From Gymnopus androsaceus JB14 (lineage: Eukaryota; Basidiomycota; Agaricomycetes; Agaricales; Omphalotaceae), in assembly GCA_009733575.1 (NCBI GenBank), contig ML769790.1, positions 1 to 52,807 on the forward strand: DNA of 52,807 nt, in the 5' to 3' direction. The notes under the pieces were generated by a model. The model was not told the origin of the DNA and made no database searches. It saw only the letters and a list, made by a program, of their open reading frames with translations. A program made the position numbers and the translations under genes. This document shows positions 10,512 to 23,240 of the stretch, piece after piece (position 1 is the stretch's first letter; each line of letters starts with the position of its first letter).

Positions 10512-11274
10512 TTGTTTGACAAGTCACAATGGGGTTGTCAAACAGAGTAATCCAAAAACACTCAAGTATATACTCATGCCCACCTTTACGCTAATGTATG
10601 GATATGGCTACTATCTAAGGGGAGTTTAAATACTCTAAAGATCCTAGGAGAAAAGGTAAGTTACTAATTGCTTGCTAATTGATATGAATTCTGCAGAAAA
10701 GCAAAGTGAGATTTTGAGTCCTTGAAGTTGAGCAGTTACATACTGAAAGAATTTGGTGAGAGTGTTGGAATTTACAGAAAATCTATTTTAACCCACATTA
10801 CAACATACTTATGAATATATGATATCACAGGAGATATTTGCGCATACACTCATAGTATCCATGCATATACTCACAGTAGCCACTTTACTGTATGCATAGT
10901 AGCCACAGATATTCACATAGTACCCACTTTCCTGTTATATGCACTATGACATAGTCATTCTTACAGGTATAAATACAGTATGTAGTTACTCATGTACCTT
11001 ACCTGTTGCCTCAGGGCCCAGTTGAGGTCAAATGGCTACACAATCATTATAACTCCATTTCTTATTTCTAACAGAGAGAAGCCAATGAGAAGACTCCAAC
11101 ATCCTGATTCCCTATTAAGGAAGTCACAACTGTTGGAGATAGAGCTGTATTAGGCAATTGAGCTATACATCCTATCTGGTTTTGTTTCTACTTAGTATAT
11201 GTACTTGATGTGCTGTTTCTATATTTCAGTTTATCTCTTATCATTTGGTTATTTGGTTAATGGATATCTTAGAT
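10512..11274. other. AT-rich non-coding stretch
   Basis: Contains GGGGTTGTCAAACAGAGTAA at about 10533, resembling the end of the 44.9-kb element family, and CATAGTAGCC-type short repeats near 10850-10925. No gene seen. Confidence 0.4.
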
Positions 11275-12562
11275 TAATGATGGACACGAGTCCGGATCCA
11301 GAACAGGTACCTGCAGGTATACCCGTGGGAATACCCGCAGGTATTTTACCTGCGGATCCCGGTACCTGTTTCCCACGGATCCGACCCAGGTTGCAGGTCA
11401 GTCCTTGGGAAATTATCAATGACCTGCAGGTACCTGTGGATCCGGCACCTGCAAAATTTTTGATACTGAAGTACACTATGTAGTAAGTACTGTACTAATT
11501 TTACTTATTAGCACTAGGTATAAATATTAGTACTAGTGTTGATATCAATATCTACCACTATCTAGTCCAAAAATACCAGTAAGTACTGATACTTGAACTT
11601 ACCATACTATACTACCTAGTTACTAAGTATTGGTAGTTGCTTACAAGTATCAGTAAGTACTAAGCACTAGTATGTGTTTGTATTGGTATTTACCTACAAG
11701 TTGCTACTTACTTAGGGTTTTGAAGTACAATTTATTAAACTGCAAATAAATCATAAATTGTATTGTATTGTACTGCAAAATTTATCACTGAAGCTTGTAC
11801 TGATACACAGTATAAATCAGTACAGGTTTACAGTTTATTCAAAATGTGAAAATTGCTTAAACTGCTTTGAACCAGTTTAAATCAGGACACATTTACAGCA
11901 GGTTATACCAGTGTGAACCTTGCATTAAGCCTACTAAACAAGCTTACAGTGTCATTTATTACTTCAATCTTGATCAAGATGTACTTTCAATAGTTTATGA
12001 GAACTTCCTATAGCATGAATGTTGTAAAACATTACATATCTGGTAGCAAATAGTATATAAATGATCAGTTTATGTCAGTTTATACTGATATAAACCAATT
12101 TGAATCTGAACTGATTTAAACTCATAAATTGTATTGTATTGCACAGCTTGTATCAGTACAATCAGTACAAGTACACAGTTTAACCAGTTTTCAATAAATC
12201 TTGTACCAGTACAATTCATGATTTATTGGATTTGGACCAAATAAATTGCATTGTACTTTGAAACCCTATACTTACTATTACTCACTGTTAAAATAACAAT
12301 ACCTACTTATACTTACTGTTGGTACTTAGTTAGTACTTAGCTGCAGTCTTAATTACAATTATTATTGGTACTTACTTACTTACCAGTTACTTACTAGTAA
12401 TTAAGTTACTCACAGGTACCTGCAGGTATACCTGTTGCGGATCCGGATCCCGGTTGGCCTGTTTCCCACGGATCCGGACCCGGTCACAGGTCAGCCTTTT
12501 CAAGCCACAGGTACCTGTCTGGCGGATCCAGGTCAACCCGGATCCGGACTTGTGTCCACCTT
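11275..12562. mobile_element. Non-autonomous inverted-repeat element with GGATCC-rich ends
   Basis: TGGACACGAGTCCGGATCC near the left end (11281) matches, in reverse complement, GGATCCGGACTTGTGTCCA near the right end (12540-12558). GC-rich subterminal blocks with repeated GCAGGTACCTG and GGATCC lie inside both ends, and AT-rich arms further in (about 11711-11830 and 12120-12270) are also mutually inverted, so it can fold back on itself. A 10-bp direct repeat TATCTTAGAT flanks it (11265 and 12563), a likely target duplication. No coding capacity. Confidence 0.65.
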
Positions 12563-12824
12563 TATCTTAGATAGTTCAACCTATTATTAGAATTAGTTTA
12601 TCTGGTACTGTACTTCAAATTTATCCCCTGTACATTTGCTAGGGCTTCTCGCTATTAGAATAGAGTCAGCTGAATGCGTATATTCAGATTATTACAACAA
12701 CAACAAATAAATAAATAAATAGGAATAAGGCAAGGCAAAAAAGAGAAAACAAATTTTAACATGAAAGTTTATGCAGAAATCCAAAGTCTTCATGCAGATT
12801 CAGGTGTGAAATATTGAGACTCAT

Positions 12825-15800
12825 TTATGGGTGTTGTACAGGTTTAGATCTCTTCCAAACCTTGAGCCTCCTGGACTGGTTCAGCCAAAACTTCTTCAAC
12901 CTTGAACCAGAGCCCAAAGTTTGAGATGCAATTAGGTTTGTGTTTTGAGTTGATGCTTGAGGTTCAGGCACATACACTGAACTACTGTGAAAATGCTCTT
13001 CATGCAGATCCATTTGAGGAAATTTGATTTCTTCAACTTCATCAATTTCTTGTTGAAACTGCTGAGCTATATTCAGTGCTCCATGTTCAAGGAAGGTAGG
13101 AGCAAGGTTGTTCAGTGAAGTCAAAGTATCAGGATACTGGACTGCTGGTACTTCCTTGTGCTGTGCAAGGACTTGTTCTTGAAGCTGCTGTGCTGTATCA
13201 AGCTTTCCTTGCTTACGATATATACTAGCAAGGTGGCTCATTGAAGTCAATGTATCAGGATGATGTTCTCCAAGCACTTCCTTGCGTTTTGAAAGGACTT
13301 GCTCTTGAAGGTGCTCTGCTGCGTCCAGCATTTCTTGCTTACGATATGTATGTGCAAGGTTGTCCATTGAAGTCAAAGTTTCAGGATGATGCTCTCCGAG
13401 TACTTCCTTACGCTGTGCAACAATTTGCTCTCGAAACTTCTGTGCTGTATCAAGATTTCCTTGCTTATGATATGTACTAGCAAGGCAGCTCATTGAAACC
13501 AAGGTATCTGGATGATGGTCCCCAAGCACTTTCCTGTGCTGTGTAAGGGCTTGCTCATTAAGCTTCTGAGCTGCATTTAGCTTCCCTTGTGCTTCATATA
13601 TATAAGCAAGGCTGCTCATTGAATCCAATGTATCAGGATGGTGCTCTCCAAGTACTTCCTTCCGCTGAAAAAGGACTTCCTCTTGAAGCTGCTCAGCTGC
13701 ATCCAACTTATCTTGCTTACAATATGTATGAGCAAGTTTGTTCATTGAAGTCAAAGTATCAGGATGATGCTCTCCCAGTACCTTCTTGCGCTGTGCAAGG
13801 ACCTGCTCTCGAAGCTGCTGTGATATATCAAGCTTTCCTTGCTTATGATATGTACTAGCAAGGCGGCTCATTGAGGCCAGTGTATCAGGATGGTGCTCTC
13901 CAAGCAATTCCCTGCATTTTGCAACAACTTGCGCTTGAAGCTGCTGTGCTGTATCAAGCTTTCCTTGCTTATGATATATACTAGCAAGGTGGCTCATTGA
14001 AGCCAATGTATCAGGATGGTAGTCCCCAAGCACTTCCTTTTGTTGGGCAAGTGCTTTCTTATGAAGCTTCTGAGCTGCATCCAACCTTCCTTGTGCTCCA
14101 TATGTACGAGCAAGGTTGCTCATTGATTCCAATGTATCAGGATGGCACTCTCCAAGTACTTCATTGCGTTTTACAAGTACTTTTTCCTGAAGCAACTCAG
14201 CCACATTCAGTTTTTTTTGCTTGCGATATGTATGAGCAAGGTTGTTCATTGAAGTCAAAGTATCAGGATGATGCTCTCCCAGCAGCTCCTTGCGCTGGGC
14301 AAGGGCTTGCTCATAAAGCTGCTGAGCTGCAGCCAGCTTTCCTTGCCTATGATATGTGTGAGCAAGGTTGTTCAGTGAAGTCAAAGTTCTGGGATGGCAC
14401 TCTCCAAGTATTTCCTTGCACTGGGTAAATACCTGCTCTTCAAGCTGCTGACTTATATGGAGTTTTCTTTGCTCATGAAATGTATTAGCAAGGCGGATCA
14501 TTGAAGACAATGTACCATGATGGTGGTCTCCAAGTACTTTCTGGTGTTGTGCAAGGGCATGCTCATGAAGCTTCTGAGCTGCATCTAGCTTTTCTTGTGC
14601 TTCATATGTGCGAGCAAGTCTGCTCATTGTATCCAATGTATCAGGATGGTGCTCTCCAAGCACTTCTTTCCGGTGTGAAAGCACTTGCTCTTGAAGCTGC
14701 TGTGATGTATCAATCTTTTCTTGCTTATAATATGTACTAGCAAGGCGGCTCATTGAAGCCAATGTATCAGGATGGTGGCCTCCAAGTGCTTCCTTGCGTT
14801 GTGCAAGGAATTCTCATAAAGCATCTGAGCTGCGTTAAGTTTACCTTGTGCTTCATATGTATGAGCAAGGTTACTCATTGATTCCAATGTATCAGGATGG
14901 TGCTTTCCAAGCACTTCTTTGCATTGTATAAGGGCTTGCTCATGAAGGTGTTGAGCTGCATCCAGCTTTCCTTGCCTATGATATGTATGAGCAAGGTTGC
15001 TCATTGAGGTCAATGTATCAGGATGATGCTCTCCAAGCATTTTCTTGCGTTGTATAAGGACTTGCTCTTGAAGCTGCTGTGCTGTATCAAGCTTTGCTTG
15101 CTTATGATATGTACTAGCAAGGCGGCTCATTGAGGCCAGTGTATCAGGATGGTACACTCCAAGCACTTCCCTGCATTGCACAAGAACTTGCTCTTGAAGC
15201 TGCTGTGCTGTATCAAGCTTTCCTTGCTTATGATATGTATTAGCAAGGTGGCTCATTGAAGCCAATGTATCAGGATGGTAGTCCCCAAGTACTTTCTTAC
15301 GTTGTACAAGGACTTGCTCTTGAAGCTGCTCAGCAGCATTGAGTTTTTCTTGTTTACGATATGTATGAGCAAGGTTATTCATTGAAACCAGTGTATCAGG
15401 ATGGTGCTCTCCAAGGATCTTCTTGTACTGCAAAAAGACTTCCTCTTCTAGCCTCTCACTCTTTGCCCACAAACCATTGTGCCAGAAAATTTCTGCAAGG
15501 CAAATTTTTACATGGACAGTAGGCAAATCATCTGTCTGAATGGAAGAGGCCTGGACCAGCAGTTGGCGGCGAAATGTGTGGTCCTCAATTGACCCTCCCA
15601 GTGGAGTAGCCCGTGCAAGCAGTAATAATGCTGTCTGAGTCATATACTCTCGTTTCTCAATAGTAATAGTTTCCTGGACACAGGTATGTATAACTGGGTG
15701 AAAGGCCAATGAATTTTTAACACCATCATAAGAGGCCAGAGATACTTGACAGAGCTCAATCACACTTTCATCCCATAAGTTCTCTTCTACAAACAGTGAA

Positions 15801-17239
15801 AAGAACTCTTCCATTATATTTATAGCTTTAGTTGGAGGATTCAAATTAACACAACTAGTATCACTACCACTAAAGGCAGCTGCACGAGTGAATATCTCAA
15901 TAGGAATATCAGTTGGATGCAGATATGCACATATTTGCATCAGATACTGAGTTGAATAATGCAGTTTATCAAAGCTTAGTAGAAATGCATCAAGTACAGT
16001 TAGTTGATAGACATCCAGTGATCTTGTCTTATAATTGAGGATTTTGCTTCTTTTCTTATTGAAATGTGTTAAATAGTTTTCCAGTTTACAAGTTGGGGTT
16101 ATACCAATATATGCACCAGCTGTTGCAACAGCAAGAGCATGACACCCAAAAGCATCAACAATCTGGATAGCAAGATCACAGTTTTTTTTGGATCTCTCAT
16201 CATGTGAATGCCTCATAAGTAACTCAACAGCATCTTCCCTAGTAAGATCATTGAGCTCAACATGGCATCCTGGAGATGCTATTCCTAATGTCTCTTTAAG
16301 GCGGCTAGTGACAATTACATTGCCATGACTGCAAGATGGAATATAATCCTTAAGAATGATCTGTTTGTCATCTGCATTGTCAAAAATGCAAAGCCAGTTT
16401 TGATTTATTCTTCCCAAGAAGTCCCTGACATTTTTTACTTCTTCAATAACACCAGCAGCACTGCCAAGCTCTTTGAAATTAGCAGCAAGGCTGTCATTGG
16501 AGGTTGCATCAAAGAACCAAATATTTGAAAATCTGTCAAAACCTTTGAGTATCAACTAGTGATTCTAATTATTGATCTCTCTAACCTGGAAATATTATTG
16601 AAAACAAACTGAAGAACAATCTGTGTTTTTCCAGTGCCCCCATTTGCCACAATGGTTGCAACACGCTGTCTTGGCTCAAGGGCCTTCTCAACGGACCTCA
16701 ACACCTTCTGCATCTCTTGTTGAGTGGCACAATCAGAAAGTTGAAACTCACAAGCAGTGGATGATGCCAAGGTGCAAATAGCTGGCTGTGTACTTGTCAC
16801 AAGGATAGGAGAATCAGGGAGGCTAGGAATATAATCTTCTACTACTGATCCATCTGCATTTTCCAACACTAGAAGGAATTCATTTGAAATGCTCTGTTTT
16901 CTGACCTTGAGGGCAAGTGTTGCATTTAAAGACTGAGCAGTGCTTGCATCCAAAAAAACACAGGGGCTTCAAGAACAGCTAAATACATATGTTGAATCCA
17001 TAAAATCAAACTCACTACTTGAATTTAAGGCTTGACCTGAGATGGTTTTCTACAAAGTCATGGACCACCTCTTTGTTTCTACTCCAAAGAGTCATGGTTG
17101 GTTCTGAAAATATTTTTGAAAGTTTCTCCAAAGTGTCCTGACGTCCCACAAAGTTTTGACTTGGAGAAGGGCATTTGAGAACATTTGAAAGTGAAATTGC
17201 ATGATCTGATTGAAATTTTGTTTTCAAGTCATCATTCAA
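12825..17239 (-). CDS. NLR-type protein: NB-ARC + about 19 TPRs, frameshifted
   Basis: Fungal NOD-like (STAND) ATPase, of the kind linked to non-self recognition and programmed cell death. From the 5' end: SPSQNFVGRQDTLEKL (17160-17110) opens an NB module, but its P-loop is missing; VFFLDAST, LLVLENADG and PILVTST (16970-16780) are the later motifs of that same module. A second module follows with a full Walker A GGTGKTQ (16621-16641), WFFDATS after a 53-nt intron (16533-16585), Walker B CIFDNADD (about 16370), VIVTSR, and an MHD-like FHPVIHTC. Then come 42-residue kinesin-light-chain-like TPRs, each with LGEHHPDTLTSM. A one-base deletion near 14810 breaks the array between unit 5 and unit 7, and the exon around 17010-16955 needs an uncertain splice. 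The C-terminus is basic (RLKKFWLNQSRRLKVWKRS). Family certain; function of this copy doubtful. Confidence 0.85.
13090..15430 (-). repeat. 126-bp tandem repeat coding for TPR units
   Basis: About 19 units of 42 codons. Three unit types alternate: HTYRKQ..AEQLQEQ, TYEAQ..AAQKLHEQA and STYHKQ..TAQQLQEQ, so blocks of several units have been copied together. Such uniform arrays change copy number easily. Confidence 0.85.
16533..16585 (-). other. Intron in the NB-ARC coding region
   Basis: On the minus strand GTTAGAG...TTTTGACAG, 53 nt. It brings NNISR and FSNIWFFDATS into one frame, matching the order of the NB-ARC fold. Confidence 0.65.
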
Positions 17240-18956
17240 GATCCGAGATTTTGTACAGTGTAAATACCTTGGCTTCCATCTTCAGTCAGTTGAGGTCCAT
17301 TATATGTAACCTTAGCACCTTCAGTGGTGAAAACAGAATTGTAAATTTGAAAGTTTGAGGCATGAGATAGTATTTGGCGACTGTGGATTGAATGGGTAAT
17401 GAGTAGTTGCATAGATTGAAAGACTTACGAGGAACCCATTCCAAAGTTGGCAGGTGGTGTCAAATGGAATAAAAGTTCGGATGCCCTTATATACCTAAAG
17501 TTTAGGAGCCATCTGATGTCTGATGCATGGTGTCCCATATCACCTGTCAGATATGACAGCCCCGCTGTTGAGGGAGTGTTAGATCTAAGTCACTCCGGAG
17601 TAAGGCTATGTCGTTGTCACATCAGCAAAACAGTCTGATTACTGTTGCCATCGCATCCCATATGGCTGTTCCGTGCGTCTATTCTGACCTTTTCTTTCGA
17701 GTTTTTGCTCATCGATCTTCCTTATAGGTCTGGCCATCGTTCCGAATGCTCGGAACTAGCGTCCTGCGGCCCAGTTCCTGATACATCGAGGCGATCAACA
17801 CCTTCCTTCCAACCAATACGCTCTCAATACTATTCCGGGATTACCTCGCCTCCAGCTCAGTGCAGACTGATAATCTATCCAAGCCAACTTCTCGACTGGT
17901 CAGAGATGTTATTGTCCAAGAGCTGAATAGCTTAGAGAGTGGGTCCACAGAGGCTAAAGGAGGCGTAGTCACGACACAGTGGATGATCTATGTATGGTTC
18001 TGGTCAATGAGTAGGAAAATTCTATTCGAAAACCCCATTGAAGGGGTTGTCAGGATCTAACAACCCTCAAAGCTCCGGCGGGCCAGTGACTGTTACATCA
18101 GTGCTCAACCGGGTCACATCCATTTGCCGCATACCCATTGTGCCATACCGTACGTTGCACCATAGAAATGTGCACGCCACCATCAAAACATATGCAGTGT
18201 GATGCCCATTGTACAGTCTGGAACTGCATTAAAATCGTTAGGTGAGAATTCTACACTACCCGAACGCTCGTTGCTGTGCACTAGCGAACTTGGTATGGGC
18301 CAACGCTACCGCGCGGCGGTTACTCGTCGCAGCAATCCGCTTGAAATCCAAGAACGAAGATAGAAGTATGTACATACAGTATTTAACCACTCCTTTGAAC
18401 ACCAAATCTGTATACTGCTTACTGTGCATCACGTACTGGAGTTGATGCTCTGTTGAGCATCTCATTTGAAAGCTGGATATCAGAAGGGGTGAACTGCTAA
18501 TTTACATGCCATTTGGCGGAGAAATGAATGTGCTATGGCAGGATCATTCTTGAGTATGCATAAAAGGTCATTACCACTCATTTGAACACCCCATTCTACA
18601 TGTGGCTCTGGCATCTTTTGAGGGGTAATTTGTGCTTGAAATAATGTCTGGATAGTGCATCTATCTGAAATTTGAATGACACTTCACTCCAAGACTTCGA
18701 TAAGATTGAAACTGACACTCAATGAGCACCATCCCTATTCTCATCAAAACTGTAAAACTGGAATTCCTCTGCAAGTATTAATGACAAGCACCAACATATG
18801 GATACCTACATAGTTGTGGAACTCATCTGCATCTACTGACAACAAAATTACATCATTAACATAAATATTGGTTCTGTGATACCAGATTTTCTTTTTTGGA
18901 CTCTTTCAAAAAATTATACCAATCTGTCTATGCTGAGAGGGATGAATATATACACA
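17240..18956. other. Upstream region of the NLR gene, no gene seen
   Basis: Frames of 60-93 codons occur but overlap and show no family signature. It may hold the NLR promoter. ATTGAAGGGGTTGTC at about 18039 resembles the TIR motif of the 44.9-kb element family. Confidence 0.35.
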
Positions 18957-19022
18957 CATCAGCAAAACCTGGGTGTTGGCTATAGAAGCCATAGTTCTCT
19001 ACAGAGCTATGAAGTGCTAGGC

Positions 19023-19289
19023 CATCAGCAAAACTTGTATGAAGTGGGCAGTGCTTGAGCGAACTGTCCAGAGTTCCCAGCGCTCCAGCGTCCCAGCACT
19101 CAGATGGTCCAGCCGATGCAGGAGGGGGATCCCAGAAGCTCCCAGAGGCCGCAAAATTACCTTTTTTTGGAAATAACAAAGAGATGTTGTATGATTTCAT
19201 ATTTCTGACAGCACTGGGAGCACTGGGAGCGCTGGGAATTTTAAGTATTGCTGTGGGAATTAAAATTCAAAATACAGGTTTTGCTGATG
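19023..19289. mobile_element. CATCAG-family MITE, copy 1
   Basis: Ends CATCAGCAAAACTTG and CAGGTTTTGCTGATG. Its body (CCAGCACTCAGATGGTCCAG, GGAGGGGGATCCCAGAAGC) is nearly identical, in opposite orientation, to the copy at 24644-24907, which implies recent movement. A further left end CATCAGCAAAACCTGGG lies just outside at 18957, so two members may be nested or tandem. Confidence 0.75.
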
Positions 19290-20009
19290 TATGGGTTCCT
19301 ATGGGTTCCTATGAGCTCCTGTGAGATTGAGCCAACTGTCAAACTTATTTTGACATCTTATCATCTATCACTCAGCTCCATGGGTGCTGGTGGGCACTAT
19401 ATAAGAGTTGATGCACATTGTTGCAGCATTGCAACGTCAACTTCTTTCCTCTGACAGTGAGTATCTGCTTCATTATTTCTCATTTATCTACTAACAGGTA
19501 TCACCAGTCGTCATGACCACTCATGAGTAGTAATAGTAGCACTAAAGCTCATTAGTACTGTATGTACAAGTCATTGTATTTGTTGGGTTTTGATTTTGCC
19601 GAGTGCCATTGCTCGCCACGGCCTCCGATTGGAAATTAGTATTTACCGTATATAAGCCTGATTGTAGTATGTTGATCCCCATCCGTTTGCCTCCCGGCTC
19701 CCACTACAAGACACAAATGGAATAAGTATATCCTTTGATGCTGCCTTCTCTCGAGTGACACCGAACCCATGTATCCCAACAATATTAAGTAGTCTTGCTA
19801 CATTTTACTACTAGTAGTGCTGCAGATGCATCAATATATTATTTATATGATTACTTGCAGTCACTTGGTATTGAATGTATTTCTGACAGATGTCATTTTT
19901 GTGATATCCATTGCTCTTATAGCAGTTTATAGCATTCCATAGCAGTCCATAGTTATCCACAGAGGGGGACCTTGCTATGGGTTCTATGGCTGCTATGAAT
20001 GCTGTGGAG
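19290..20009. other. Non-coding, with clusters of short repeats
   Basis: TATGGGTTCC is repeated after the MITE. From 19915 onward CCATAGCAGT and ATCCACAG repeats start. No gene seen. Confidence 0.35.
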
Positions 20010-20679
20010 CATCAGCAAAACCTGGGTGGATGCTACAACAATCACAGTGATCTACAGCAATCCACAGCAGCCACAGAGCTGTACAGTTCTGTGGCTGCTG
20101 TGGATTGCTGTGGATTGCTGTAAGTCAGCCATTGCTCAATCATTCTGACACCTGCCAGTCCCAACTGATGGATACCATGTCAGGAACATCAAACACTATT
20201 TAATGAGCACACAATGCAATTCTGACAAGTTCAACTTCTCTTCCTCCCCCACCAGTGAGCTTGAACTGACTCTGACATTAAGTTCTCCTCTCTGAGTCCA
20301 CACTTTTTAAGGTACTTAATATTTCTTTTACCTTAGTGATCTGCAACAAAGTACTTACTAGGTAGACATTGGGGTAGCAGCTACTAGTACTTAGTCAGTT
20401 AGGGTATTACACTGTTGTTAGACCTGGTAGTCAGTTGTACTGGTAGCGGCGAACTAGTAGCTTTTGCATTAACAATGATTTTATGATATGATTTTGCTCT
20501 TGCAAATGGAAACCATTCAGAGGAATAATATATTCCTTATTGAATACAACCCTGACACTGATGTCAGACAAGGTTCCTGTGAGATCCACAGCAGTTCACA
20601 GCAATCCACAGCAATCCACAGTTCTGTACAGAGGAGTACCTTGCTGTGGCCTCTGTGAGTGCTGCAGGTTCTGCTGATG
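20010..20679. mobile_element. CATCAG-family element, copy 2 (fold-back)
   Basis: Starts CATCAGCAAAACCTG and ends CAGGTTCTGCTGATG. Near both ends CCACAGCAATCCACAG stretches occur in inverted order, e.g. a hairpin around 20065-20110 (CCACAGCAGCCACAG / CTGTGGCTGCTGTGG). The middle (20200-20500) is unrelated AT-rich sequence. Confidence 0.55.
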
Positions 20680-23240
20680 CAGTTGAGTGTGTTGAGCCTT
20701 GATACATTCCATATCTTCAATTTGAACACCATTTGCATTTGCCCAGTAATGTCATAGTCTCAGAAAATGCTGCTGTTTAAATGAGTGATCATGTTCAAAG
20801 GACTGGTTAAATACTGTATTGAATATAAGTACTATTGATGAGCAAGAAGTTAAAAAGGACCTGGAACTTGGAAGTCAAAAAATCACAGTATTTTGCTTGC
20901 AGTGCTTGCACATTGCACTCATTCTGCTTAAAAATTTTTAATATAAGGTCTCGTACATGTTTTAAAGACATCTTTCACTTTACTTTGAAGTAATATTGTG
21001 AGGAAAAAATTCAGGATTTTTGAACTTATGCAACATCACACTTATTTCAGGTTCCCATGAGGTCCTTGATTTATAGAGCCACAAATACTTAATGGGCAAG
21101 TACAATGTTTTAACAGTACCTTTGGTACATGTATATAATTAGCACTGCAAGCCTGTTAAGGTGCCCGATGTGTAGATGTTGTTTCGCAAGCAAGAAGTGC
21201 CAAAAAATGCAGTTTTGGACACTGCCAATGCCGTTAAGCGCTTTTTTCGGACTTGACACGTGCACGGCAAAGCATGGAAAGGAAATACTATAATAAGCTT
21301 ATCTTACGTAAAAGCTTACATAAGCTGGAAAACAGTAACTCGGCAATAAATTGCACTCGTAACTTGTAGACTGCATCCTCGATAACCTCTATTCTGATAC
21401 TCCTACTCTTCTCAACGGCAGCCTCATTGGAAGAGCTTAGGTTCACTCTTCGCAGCGTGCCATCTTCCAACAAATTGTTCTCAAACTGCTGTCTTGTTAA
21501 TCTGGGAGTTCAAGGAAGGGCACAGGGATGAGCTAGATACTGTTACAGCTGATCTCACTCATCGCCTCTCCAATGTGATCAGTCTATCATTCTATTTTGC
21601 CTACTGGGTCACCTTTTCACCTCTGCTTCGCATTGTGGAACTTGTGAGCACTGGCAATGCCTGCAATAGCCGTGTCCATTTGCACATGTTTGGTTACCCA
21701 TTCAATTCACAATCAGCGATGACACAGTAGCTCTTGAATGTATGGCTTGTATCCCACTTTACCATCTTCTAGAATCAATGAACCCAATTTATGAACCTTT
21801 CAAATTATTTACACAAGCTTGAAGCACAACCGTGGCCCAGAAACAGGTTTTCTGAGCTGTGAACACTCAAATTAGAGCATTATGGCACATGCTTCAGATG
21901 CGCCGCACTGACTATTTGCCCGTCCAAAATAAATGCTAGATTCTGCTTCACCCACTCAGTGGATCCTTTTAAGATATGAGAGAAAGTTGCAGAGAATTGA
22001 AGAATACAGGGATGTATGGAGATGAAAATTTTATTCTTGACTACAATGACCAGATATGCGCAATGGAATTTTGGGAATATGCTAAAAATGAATGATAACA
22101 AAAATCCGCTTCCGAGCATCCCTATAACTTTTGTTGCTCTGCAACTTACTCCACCAAAACATATTCATCCGAGGGATGGATGAAGGGTAAACAACCAAAT
22201 ACCTCTTGAGCTGTTTTCATTGAGTATAGTAATAGAGTAGGAAACAAGACCAAACATTTGGGCATTTCGCAGGCATTGCCAGTGCTCAGTGGAAGGAAGA
22301 AGGGTAGAACCAGTGTGACCGGTGATCACGAGATATCAAAGGATTGTTTGAGGGGTTGTCAAAAGTCAATGGGGTTGTTCAGTAGAATAATCCCAATGAG
22401 TACGCATCTTTTTAATTCTTTTTCTCCAAACTAATTTATGACTCTCTGCAGCGTTTGAGTATCCTCTTCTTATCACCGCTCTCTTCCATCATTTTGTTGG
22501 CCATTAAGCTAATGGTTGCTTTCCAATATTACAATGAGCGGTCAAAAGGTGTCTTTTGATGGATGTTACAGATTGTGCCCAACCCTCACTTGGCAAGGGT
22601 CAGCACTGTTTTGCTGCAGTCATTGCACTTGAAATGGCTCTGTGACTTCATGTATGTAGAGAAGAAGCTGCAGAGATGGCAGCACACTTCATTCATTTCA
22701 GTCTCATCATTTTGGTTAGCGGTCCTTGTGAAAATGAAAGAGACTGCCGAGCAGTTCTTAAATGTCAAGTGAGTATCATACACTCATTGTCATCATGCCA
22801 TGCTGATCAGATTGCGGGTCTTGATATTCTTCACTGCTGTATTGGCTTATGGCTTTTGAGTGAATGTTGAACATCGATCAGCCCATTGCTGATTGTACTC
22901 TGAAAAGCTCCATTCGACACATCTTATTGAGAGGGAAGGGCTTGTTGGTGCGAATTATGAGGTACGTTTTGATGTCAGTCTCTCATTCACATCCGCACTA
23001 TCTTGGTCAACATCAACAGCAGCAGTATGGGCCAACCAGTCATGTTGTTTTCACCCTTTTCACCTGATCCCAATGCTTGGTATACTTCCCATCAGGCTAT
23101 GTACATAGAGTTTACGAACAATTTGAATTGTTATAGATGGCAATATATATTAGAGAATGATAGAGGAATGATAGAGTAGGATGAGTTACTAGACAAAAGA
23201 CAGAAAAGTGCTGGCAGCAAAATGAATGCGGAAACAGATC
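20680..23240. other. Unassigned region; one transposon end at 22340-22400
   Basis: Short frames (21494-21730, 22563-22772 and others) show no signature I recognise. GGGGTTGTCAAAAGTCAATG followed by GTAGAATAATCCC at 22350-22391 resembles the right end of the element at 44882-45574; its left partner is not seen. 23140-23240 (AATGATAGAGGA, GACAAAAGACA, AATGAATGCGGAAACAGATC) is related to 52570-52650. Confidence 0.35.

Noticed and set aside
13241..14740. Plus-strand frames opposite the TPR array (79-143 codons)
   Set aside because: Antisense shadows of the 126-bp repeat; their text is itself periodic (YQDDALxxLPCAV) and fits no family.
22563..23108. Small genes at 22.6-23.1 kb
   Set aside because: Several overlapping 60-70-codon frames in all phases without conserved text; not reported as genes.
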